The notes under the pieces were generated by a model. It saw only the letters and a program-made list of their open reading frames with translations. It was not told where the DNA came from and searched no databases. This document shows, one piece after another, positions 57,315 to 64,000 of a stretch of DNA of 64,000 nt. The position numbers were made by a program, and so were the translations under genes. This DNA comes from an uncultured Treponema sp. (lineage in GTDB: Bacteria > Spirochaetota > Spirochaetia > Treponematales > Treponemataceae): positions 62,001 to 126,000 of the forward strand of contig CAJUBD010000003.1 of assembly GCA_910584475.1 (NCBI GenBank), in the 5' to 3' direction. The stretch's first letter is position 1; the number at the start of each line of letters is the position of its first letter.

Positions 57315-58403
57315 ATGAAAAAAACAATCGCATTGATTCCAGGCGACGGAATCGGACCTGACGTTGTTGGTGAAGCCGTGAATGTCCTGAATGCCGTGGC
57401 GAAAAAATTCGGCCATGAATTTTCCTACACTAACGTAATCGCGGGCGGCTGCGCGATCGACAAATTCGGCGAGCCTTTGCCGAAAGAGCAGCTTGAGATC
57501 TGCTTGAAAAGCGATGCGGTTTTGCTCGGCGCGTTGGGCGGCCCGAAATGGGACAACGTGGCTCCAGAAATCCGTCCCGAAAAAGGCTTGCTCGGCTTGC
57601 GCGGCGGAATGAAAGTTTTCGCGAACTTGCGCCCCGCCGTGATGTTTCCCCAACTCAAAAGCGCGTGTCCTCTCAAAGACGAAATTGTCGGAAGCGGCTT
57701 GGACATTCTGATTGTGCGAGAGCTTACGGGCGGAATTTATTTCGGCGAACGCGGATTTTCCGAGGACAAGAATACGGCTTGGGACACGGAAAAATACACT
57801 TGGGCGGAAATCGAGCGAATCGTGCGTCTTGGATTTGAAAGCGCGAAAATCAGGCAGAAAAAACTTTGCGTTGTGGACAAGGCGAACATCTTGAATTCCA
57901 GCAGGCTTTGGAGGCGAGTCGCCGAAGAAGTGAAAAAAGATTTTCCCGAAGTCGAACTTTCTTTCCTTTACATCGACAACGCGGCGATGCAGTTGGTGCG
58001 AAATCCCGCGCAGTTCGACGTGATCGCGACGAGCAATATGTTCGGCGACATTTTGAGCGACGAGGCAAGCCAAATCACAGGCTCAATCGGAATGTTGGCA
58101 TCGGCTTCGCTCGGCGACGGAAGCGGTCCCGGGCTTTACGAGCCGATTCACGGAAGCGCGCCCGACATCGCGGGAAAGGATCTCGCGAATCCGCTCGCGA
58201 CAATCTTGAGCGCGGCGATGCTCTTGCGGTTCGACTTCAAATTGGAAGAAGAGGCGAAGGCGATCGAAGCGGCGGTGAACGCGGTCTTGGACGAAGGCTA
58301 CCGCACCGGCGACATCGCAGGAAGCGAGCGCGACGCGCTCAAAGCGCAGGGCAAACTCGTCGGCACGAAAAAGATGGGCGCACTCGTGGTGGAAAGGATA
58401 TAG
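57315..58403 (+). CDS. leuB: 3-isopropylmalate dehydrogenase
   Basis: 362 residues from the ATG behind GGGAGAT. LIPGDGIGPDVV near 6-17, LRGGMKVFANLRPA near 94-107, ELTGGIYFGERGF near 139-151 and NMFGDILSDEASQITGSIGM near 237-256 (catalytic and Mg Asp) are all present, with the GLYEPIHGSAPDIAGK NAD site near 268-283. It oxidises and decarboxylates 3-isopropylmalate (or methylmalate after citramalate) in leucine/isoleucine synthesis, which fits cimA nearby. leuC and leuD are not in the window. Confidence 0.95.
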   Translation: MKKTIALIPGDGIGPDVVGEAVNVLNAVAKKFGHEFSYTNVIAGGCAIDKFGEPLPKEQLEICLKSDAVLLGALGGPKWDNVAPEIRPEKGLLGLRGGMKVFANLRPAVMFPQLKSACPLKDEIVGSGLDILIVRELTGGIYFGERGFSEDKNTAWDTEKYTWAEIERIVRLGFESAKIRQKKLCVVDKANILNSSRLWRRVAEEVKKDFPEVELSFLYIDNAAMQLVRNPAQFDVIATSNMFGDILSDEASQITGSIGMLASASLGDGSGPGLYEPIHGSAPDIAGKDLANPLATILSAAMLLRFDFKLEEEAKAIEAAVNAVLDEGYRTGDIAGSERDALKAQGKLVGTKKMGALVVERI

Positions 58404-58410
58404 TCGCACA

Positions 58411-58437
58411 TTTTTGCGGAACTTTGTTCCGCAAAAA
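58411..58437 (+). terminator. hairpin behind leuB
   Basis: TTTTTGCGGAAC-TTT-GTTCCGCAAAAA, a perfect 12-pair stem. The T-run is on the 5' side, so it would be a better terminator for leftward transcription; for leuB it may only protect the 3' end. Confidence 0.55.
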
Positions 58438-58527
58438 TTCGGCGGCTTCGGCACGCGCAAATTTCAACCGCCGTCGCAAATCCCTAAGCGTTTTGGAAAA
58501 TCCCGCTTGACTTTTCCGCCCAAAGCC

Positions 58528-58556
58528 TTGCACAATTTCTTCATTTGTGCTAAAAT
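58528..58556 (+). promoter_or_regulatory. promoter of the foldase gene
   Basis: TTGCAC (58528-58533), 17-base spacer, TAAAAT (58551-58556). The ATG at 58589 has its own AAGGTG site, so the mRNA has a normal leader. Confidence 0.7.
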
Positions 58557-58588
58557 ATTTTCACAAAATTTTTTAAGGTGCGTTTAAA

Positions 58589-60085
58589 ATGAAAAAAAGC
58601 GTTTATAGCATCGGCGGAATCATCATACTGCTGTTTGCGGCGTTTGTGTTTGTTTTGGTTCCGGCTCTCGCGGGGCAGTCGGATGCGAACAGCCTGCCCG
58701 AATACGGCAGTTACAACGGCGTTCCAATCAGATTTGAAGAAGGCACGGAATTCTACCAACTTGCGAACCAAGCCGTGCAGAGAATGCAGCAGCAAGGCTA
58801 CGATTTCAATCAGGAATATTCTTCTCTCTATTATTCGCTCGCGTTCACGCAGGCTTTCAACCAAATCGTAGGTCCGATGGCGTTGCGCGACATGACGGCA
58901 AGCACGGGCTATATCGTGCCGGACACTTGGGTGGAGCGCGGCTTGATCGAACGCTACTATAACGAGGCTGGAAATTTCTCGCAGGCATTGTACAATGCCA
59001 CGCCAGACAATGTAAAGCGTGAAAATCAAGAGCAGATGGCGGAAGATCTTGAAGCGCAACGCAGTTATGAGGACTTGTTCGGAAGTTTTTCGACATTGGG
59101 CAAGGCGAAACTCTATGGACTCAAGGCTTCTTCCGCGGAAATTGAATTCATCCGCAAAATGGGCGAGGAACTCCACGGATTTGATTATGTCGCGTTTGAC
59201 ATGCGAGAATATCCCGACGAAAAGACGAAGGAATTTGCCGAGGCGAACAAGGACAAATTCGCAAAATACGATTTGACCGTAATCACGCTCGATGACGAGG
59301 CGAAGGCGAAAGATGTCTTGAACCGGCTTTCAAATTCCGAAATCACTTTTGACGACGCGGTTACAAGTTATTCCACGAAAATCCTCGGAAACGACGAGAC
59401 CGGAAAAATCACGCAGAACCGTCGCCACCAAATCGCGGAGCAGTTCAAGGACGAGGGCGCATTGGATAAAGTGCTCACGCTTTCTTCTGGCGACATGAGC
59501 GAAGCCGTAGAACTGAACAATGGCTGGGCGATTTTCCGATGTGACGGAGAAAGCGTCCCAAGCGATGCGGAAAACGCCGACGAACTTCGCGCCGTGAGCG
59601 CATACATTTTCTCGCATGAAAAAGGACTCGTGGAAGACTATTACAGGACAATCGCGAATGACTTCATCGCGGCGGCCGCCACTTCCAATTTCGACGAGGC
59701 TTGCGCGAAATTCGAAAAGACGAAAGGCACTATCACGCCTTTCGCGCTCAACTACAACAACACGACCCTTGTAGGACGTTCGTCTCTCGGAGACATATCG
59801 GAATTCAGCGGAGCGACCACGAACGAGAATTTCCTGAAAAGCGCGTTCGCTCTCAAGCAAGGCGAACTTTCCGCTCCGCTCGTCCTTCAGTCTTCAAACA
59901 ACATTGTCGTACTGCGTTGCTCTGAAATCGAAAAGGGCGGAACGTCGGCAGAAGACGCGCCGCGACTCATCGGCGATGAAATTGCGAATGCGGACGCTGT
60001 CGTCGTCAATTCCGCGATTCAGGCAAGCCCCAAAATCAAGTCGAACTCAGGCGAATTTATGGCGAAACTTACCGGACGAAATTGA
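58589..60085 (+). CDS. SurA/PpiD-like membrane-anchored periplasmic foldase
   Basis: 498 residues. One N-terminal helix (about 8-29, a signal anchor), a SurA_N-type helical chaperone domain (50-215, with long amphipathic helices around GLKASSAEIEFIRKMGEELH) and one or two degenerate PPIC-like domains (about 225-330 and 370-470, e.g. LTVITLDDEAKAKDVLNRLS and LSSGDMSEAVELNNGWAIFR). Such proteins escort outer-membrane and secreted proteins. The downstream DUF115 gene overlaps its stop, so they are coupled. Confidence 0.82.
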   Translation: MKKSVYSIGGIIILLFAAFVFVLVPALAGQSDANSLPEYGSYNGVPIRFEEGTEFYQLANQAVQRMQQQGYDFNQEYSSLYYSLAFTQAFNQIVGPMALRDMTASTGYIVPDTWVERGLIERYYNEAGNFSQALYNATPDNVKRENQEQMAEDLEAQRSYEDLFGSFSTLGKAKLYGLKASSAEIEFIRKMGEELHGFDYVAFDMREYPDEKTKEFAEANKDKFAKYDLTVITLDDEAKAKDVLNRLSNSEITFDDAVTSYSTKILGNDETGKITQNRRHQIAEQFKDEGALDKVLTLSSGDMSEAVELNNGWAIFRCDGESVPSDAENADELRAVSAYIFSHEKGLVEDYYRTIANDFIAAAATSNFDEACAKFEKTKGTITPFALNYNNTTLVGRSSLGDISEFSGATTNENFLKSAFALKQGELSAPLVLQSSNNIVVLRCSEIEKGGTSAEDAPRLIGDEIANADAVVVNSAIQASPKIKSNSGEFMAKLTGRN

Positions 60086-61854
60086 CATTGTGGTCAGAAA
60101 ACAATTTTCAAAAAAGCACGCACACGGAAAATCCGATTTTGCTAAAGGCGAGTGGTCTTGCTGGCGAAGGCGAGACCGCAGCCTATACCGTTCAATACAA
60201 AAACCGCTTTCTGTACTCAAAATACAATCCTGAAAAAAATATAATTTCCGCCATCGAAAAAAGCGAAATACTTGGCGGCACATTGGTGCTGATTTTTTCT
60301 CCGTGTCTTTTTTATGGAATTGAAACGCTCATAGAAAAATGCGGCGCAGAATTGGGGAAAAGCGTTTTCATTGTTGCGCTCGAAGCCGAAGAAAGGTTGC
60401 TTGAACTTTCGCTCGAACAAAAACCGAAATTTGAAAAAATCCCGAAAGGCGCGTTGCAATTTTTTCCAAAAGACGCTTTGAGCGAACAAGGAATAAATTC
60501 ATTTCTGCAAAGCCTTTCTTCTTCGTCCGAAAAAAAAATCGCGGGACTTTCGCTTCCCCCTCCAGGAATTTTTCGGCGGGCAATAAGATTCGATTTTAGC
60601 GGCGGCGTTTTTTTTCACGCGGATTTCTATGCGCAATTTTTTGCGCTCACGCAGAACGCGATCGCGCAGTTTTGGAAAAACCGCCTCACGCTCGTAAAAT
60701 TGGGAAGGCTTTTTTGCAAGAACATTTTCAAAAATCTTCCGCTCGCCGCAAACTCAATTCAATTTGAAAATTTGGAAAAAAAAGTTGGGCAACCGATTTT
60801 GGTTTTGGGCGCGGGCGAAAGCCTTGAAAGAACGATTTTGGAATTGAAAAACCTTGGCGAAAAAATCAATGAAGTTTTCATCGTCGCGGTGGACGTGGCA
60901 CTTTTGCCGCTTCTTTTGGCGGGCATAAAAATCGACGCGGCGGTGGCGAACGAAGCGCAAATCGCAATTGAAAAGGCGTACATCGGAATAAGGAGCGCGG
61001 CGACATTTTTGCGCGAAAAGCCGCTCCTTTTTTGCGACCTCACTTCTCGCCACACGATTCCGCGCATCACGAAATTCTCGCCGTGCTTTTTTTTCAGTGA
61101 ATTTGAAAATAACAATTTTTGCGCACATCTTGAGCGATGCGGGATTCTGCCTCGGAAAATTCCGCCGCTCGGCTCGGTGGGCTTGAGCGCGACATACATC
61201 GCTATGCTTTTGCGAGAAAATGAAGATGTGCCGATTTTCGTGTCTGGGCTGGACTTTTCTTTTTCGTGCGGAAAGACGCACGCGAACGGAACGATGGCAC
61301 ACAAAACGAGGCTTTTGCAAGTCAGTCGCGTCGCGTCGCTTGAAAACTATGCGGCGGCATTTTCGCAAGGCGCGGAAGCCATGCATGGAAAAAACGGAAA
61401 GCAAATCTTTACGACGAAAAACCTTTCAGCCTACGCCGCGCTTTTCAAGAACATTTTTTCATCGACAAAAAACATTTTCGATTTCGGCGAGGAAGGATTG
61501 GATTTGGGAATCGCACGCGCAAAGTTGATTTCGTTCGGCGGAAAAAAATTTGATTTGTCTTTTGAAAAAGAAAATTCTCATGGAAAAACAGAAGCGCGAA
61601 AAAAGACAAGCGACTTTCTGCAAGGAGAGAGACGTGCGCTTTTGGCTTTGGCAGACATCCTCTCAAACGGAGAAAACGCGGAAAGCCGCGAAAAGGGCAT
61701 TCCTTATGGCGAGCAGATTTTGCGACTTTTGGAAGGACGCGAATATTTGTACCTGCATTTTCCTGACGGTTATGCGCCAAACTTGGAACAAAATTTCTTG
61801 AACAGGGTGCGAGCGGAAATTGATTTTTTCTTAAAGGAAATAAGTTTTAAGTAA
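60082..61854 (+). CDS. DUF115 (MptE/Maf-like) glycosyltransferase-type protein
   Basis: 590 residues from a TTG that overlaps the upstream stop (TTGA). The core at about 230-420 has LVLGAGESLERTILELKNLG near 236, FIVAVDVALLPLLLAGIKID near 262 and SVGLSATYIAMLLRENEDVP near 362-381 with FVSGLDFSFSCGKTHANG, the DUF115 pattern shared with flagellin-modifying Maf proteins and pterin enzyme MptE. In spirochaetes a role in flagellin or surface glycan modification is likely, but no sugar-precursor genes are adjacent. Confidence 0.75.
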   Translation: MTLWSENNFQKSTHTENPILLKASGLAGEGETAAYTVQYKNRFLYSKYNPEKNIISAIEKSEILGGTLVLIFSPCLFYGIETLIEKCGAELGKSVFIVALEAEERLLELSLEQKPKFEKIPKGALQFFPKDALSEQGINSFLQSLSSSSEKKIAGLSLPPPGIFRRAIRFDFSGGVFFHADFYAQFFALTQNAIAQFWKNRLTLVKLGRLFCKNIFKNLPLAANSIQFENLEKKVGQPILVLGAGESLERTILELKNLGEKINEVFIVAVDVALLPLLLAGIKIDAAVANEAQIAIEKAYIGIRSAATFLREKPLLFCDLTSRHTIPRITKFSPCFFFSEFENNNFCAHLERCGILPRKIPPLGSVGLSATYIAMLLRENEDVPIFVSGLDFSFSCGKTHANGTMAHKTRLLQVSRVASLENYAAAFSQGAEAMHGKNGKQIFTTKNLSAYAALFKNIFSSTKNIFDFGEEGLDLGIARAKLISFGGKKFDLSFEKENSHGKTEARKKTSDFLQGERRALLALADILSNGENAESREKGIPYGEQILRLLEGREYLYLHFPDGYAPNLEQNFLNRVRAEIDFFLKEISFK

Positions 61855-61991
61855 CAGGTAATGGTTTTCGCTTCGTGCACGGTGGCATTGCTTCGCTGTC
61901 TTTGCAAGTTTTCCGCAAATTTTCTGAAAAAAATCCTTCATATCCTCTAAAAAGATGCAAAAAATTCATACTATATTAGTAAGGAGTTTTT

Positions 61992-62807
61992 ATGCGAGAG
62001 CCACAAAAGTATGAAGATTTGTTTTTTACCGATGATTTTCTCTTCTGCAAAATCATGGAGAACGACGAGCACATCTGCCGCCGCGTAATCGAGGTTTTGC
62101 TTGGAATCCAAGTGGAGCGAATCGAGTACACGCACAAGCAGGAGACGCTGGACATTGACATCGAGTCGCGCGGCGTTCGTCTCGATGTGGTGGCGAAAGG
62201 CGATGGCAGGGTGTTCGACCTCGAAATGCAGACGACGAAAGAAGCCGACTTGCCGAAACGCGCGCGTTATTATCAGGCGATGATGGACTTGGACAGCCTC
62301 GTCAAAGGGCAAAATTACGCCGCGTTACCCGAGTCGTTCGTGGTGTTTATCTGTACGAACGACCCGTTCGGGCTAGGCTTGCCGCGCTACACCGTGGAAC
62401 AAACCTGCAAAGAAAGTCCCGACGCGAACGAAAAAGTTAATGACAAAACCTGCAAAGTGTATTATAATACAAAGGCGTGGGAAGAACTCGCGAAAGAGGA
62501 CGCGGAAGTTCGCGCGTTCCTAAAGTTTCTTTACACGCAGAAAGCCGAAAGCAGGCTTACGGAGGAAATAATGGAAGCGGTAATGACGGCACGAGGAAAC
62601 GAGCCGTGGCGCAAGGAATTCGTGCATGCGCGTGAATTGCGCGAGCGCGGACGAAAAGAGGGCTATGAGGAAGGCAGAGCCGAAGGAATTGAACAAGGTC
62701 GCGAGGAAGGATTGGAAGAAGGGCGCGCGGAGCAGTTCGCCCTTGACCAACGACGCATTGTCGAACTTGAAGCCGAAATCGAGAGACTAAAAAGGACGGC
62801 ACAATAA
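61992..62807 (+). CDS. Rpn family PD-(D/E)XK nuclease / transposase-like protein
   Basis: 271 residues. KYEDLFFTDDFLFCKIMEND near 6-25 opens the Rpn/PDDEXK_2 domain; the nuclease core is RLDVVAKGDGRVFDLEMQTT near 62-81 (Asp ... Glu-x-Gln) followed by LPKRARYYQAMMD. The C-terminus has RGRKEGYEEGRAEGIEQGRE near 213-232, the hallmark Arg/Gly/Glu repeat before a coiled coil. Rpn proteins nick DNA and promote RecA-independent recombination; many treponeme genomes carry large numbers. AAGGAG lies seven bases before the ATG. Probably selfish or recombination-related. Confidence 0.88.
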   Translation: MREPQKYEDLFFTDDFLFCKIMENDEHICRRVIEVLLGIQVERIEYTHKQETLDIDIESRGVRLDVVAKGDGRVFDLEMQTTKEADLPKRARYYQAMMDLDSLVKGQNYAALPESFVVFICTNDPFGLGLPRYTVEQTCKESPDANEKVNDKTCKVYYNTKAWEELAKEDAEVRAFLKFLYTQKAESRLTEEIMEAVMTARGNEPWRKEFVHARELRERGRKEGYEEGRAEGIEQGREEGLEEGRAEQFALDQRRIVELEAEIERLKRTAQ

Positions 62808-62986
62808 TTCAAGAGCGTCAAAATGCAGTTATCAGTTAATGATGAATAGTTAATAGTTTGCCAGGGCATGTCATCTCGACAAAGTGAAGCAAGCAACTTC
62901 ATTTCGACCGAGGCGGAGAAATCTGTTTCATCAATAAAAAGTTATCAGCTGTTGCGCGGCGCGATTTTGAGATTGCCTGCAAAAAA
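62808..62986. other. gap with dispersed repeat fragment
   Basis: No gene. CATGTCATCTCGACAAAGTG..CATTTCGACCGAGGCGGAG (62867-62920) resembles a worn dispersed palindrome. Confidence 0.35.
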
Positions 62987-63060
62987 CTCACAGAGTTTTG
63001 TGTGAATTCTCTGTGAGTTTTGCATGAATTCTCACAGAGTTTTAAAAATTTCTCTTTGAG
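62987..63060. terminator. four-segment bidirectional terminator between convergent genes
   Basis: CTCACAGAG (62987-62995), CTCTGTGAG (63009-63017), CTCACAGAG (63031-63039) and CTCTTTGAG (63052-63060) can pair 1:2, 2:3 or 3:4. TTTTTT follows segment 4 on the plus strand and AAAAAA precedes segment 1, giving T-runs in both directions. Confidence 0.7.
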
Positions 63061-63203
63061 TTTTTTATGCGAAAAGCCGCATGCTTTTGTTTGCAAATGA
63101 AATGAGAAATTCGGGAACGGCGCGTATGCGCGAGCCATTCCCGAATGGGCGCACGAAGCGGCGAGTGCCATTTCGTGTGTGCTGAAGTGCGTTGAGCGCA
63201 GGG

Positions 63204-64000
63204 TTATTCTACAACGACAGTGATGTTGCCATCGCTTGTGTTGGTGAGTTTCAAGTCGCCGACAAGAGAAGATTTATTCAAGTCAGCAAGACTGTCAAAT
63301 TTCTTGGCAGATCCAAGCGAAGGTCTCTCAGTCTTATAGTTTGCGACCGCAATCGTATCCTTTTTCACATTGGCGTAAACTGCTACACCGCCACAAAGAA
63401 GTTCATAGTCCGCATTGCCAACTTTTACAGTAACTTTATTAGTAGAGCGAGCGTCTGTGTATGGTGTTGCCAAATCCAGCTTTTCAAGATTACTTGCGTC
63501 TTTTCCAAGCCAAATTTCATAGCCAATTCCACTTGTGCCTGTGATTGTTGGACGAATGCTTACGACGATTTGATATGCTTCAACCGCATTGCCTTTTCCG
63601 TCAAAGTCATGGTTGACTGTTTTCCAAGAATCTGTTGGCAAATTTTGCCACACGTCATTAGAAGTCTGTGACAAATCAACGCAAGTTATATTGGGCTTTT
63701 TTTTGCTATCTTTATCCAAATCAAAGGCTTGATCATCAGTATCAAAAATATCAGTTGTCTGCAGTGGCACATTTGTATATTTTGATACATAATACTGCGC
63801 CTTTCTCTGCCGCCCTGTAGTGGTATTCACCTCACGATCAAAATTGATACCAATAATTCCAAAATCCCTTGCCGCATCGCCATCAGCATTTTTGTTGAAG
63901 TCGAACATTAAGCCAACTACAGCGGTCTGACCTTTTTTGCTGTCTTCTATGGCTGTAAGTCCGTCCTTTTTGATTGTAATAGTCGTGGTGATGCCAGCAA
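63204..64000 (-). CDS. probable exported beta-rich protein, N-terminus beyond window edge
   Basis: 265 codons are visible; the frame is open to the window edge (a Met at 63908 is internal, since sensible sequence continues upstream with Thr-rich TTTITIKKDG). The product is hydrophilic with short strands and many Asp, Thr and Asn (FDFNKNADGDAARDFGIIG, YQIVVSIRPTITGTSGIGYE). This looks like a surface or carbohydrate-binding beta-sandwich repeated domain, but no family is recognised. It ends close to the bidirectional terminator, convergent with the Rpn gene. Confidence 0.6.
   Translation of the reverse strand, partial: AGITTTITIKKDGLTAIEDSKKGQTAVVGLMFDFNKNADGDAARDFGIIGINFDREVNTTTGRQRKAQYYVSKYTNVPLQTTDIFDTDDQAFDLDKDSKKKPNITCVDLSQTSNDVWQNLPTDSWKTVNHDFDGKGNAVEAYQIVVSIRPTITGTSGIGYEIWLGKDASNLEKLDLATPYTDARSTNKVTVKVGNADYELLCGGVAVYANVKKDTIAVANYKTERPSLGSAKKFDSLADLNKSSLVGDLKLTNTSDGNITVVVE

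Overview
The window looks like a spirochaete chromosome, most likely a host-associated Treponema. Pointers are an LptD/OstA-type outer-membrane protein directly behind uvrA, class III adenylate cyclase, Rpn-type PD-(D/E)XK nuclease, DUF6261 and DUF115 proteins, and a diversity-generating retroelement whose variable protein has a DUF1566/C-type-lectin end. The genus is inferred from gene content, not from a marker gene. Most backbone promoters place the -10 box only 5-9 bases before the ATG with no Shine-Dalgarno, so many backbone mRNAs should be leaderless. Accessory genes nearly all carry strong GGAGG-type ribosome sites.

Region by region. 1-5770 is the end of a mobile element read leftwards: parA, parB and at least fifteen tiny, mostly overlapping genes (HNH nuclease, ASCH, DUF3310, DUF2786, zinc ribbons). 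It abuts a tRNA-like structure at 5821-5900 whose 3' end faces the element. 6116-36325 is backbone: hemerythrin, cstA, D-2-hydroxyacid dehydrogenase, membrane zinc peptidase/Rrf2 divergent pair, GH36 alpha-galactosidase with sugar acetyltransferase, a decayed MNT/HEPN pair, pncB, MBL RNA hydrolase with WbaP-type sugar transferase and MATE pump, initiator tRNA-Met, Sel1 and PrsW proteins, aroK, NifU/SlyD pair, a response regulator, cysK, mnmA, a second MATE pump, adenylate cyclase and recA. 36766-41569 is a GC-richer leftward cassette: DUF4062 protein, variable protein (VR), Avd, template repeat (TR), reverse transcriptase and a CsgG-like secreted protein. 41916-43394 holds a DUF6261 gene, a 42-base degenerate tandem array and an 11-C tract. 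43395-64000 is backbone again: rpe with three envelope/TPR genes, uvrA-lptD, cimA and leuB (branched-chain amino acids), a RelE/Phd pair, a SurA/PpiD-like foldase with a DUF115 protein, an Rpn nuclease and a partial surface-type protein.

The main discovery is the retroelement. TR (38790-38899) and VR (39524-39634) differ at 15 aligned bases, 14 of them at adenines of the TR, which is the signature of adenine-directed mutagenic retrohoming. VR also carries one extra base that puts the end of the variable protein out of frame. The variable protein joins a CsgG-like domain to the diversified lectin fold, and a second CsgG-like gene is translationally coupled to the reverse transcriptase. Intergenic regions hold a family of modular hairpin arrays whose stems vary in sequence but keep their pairing.
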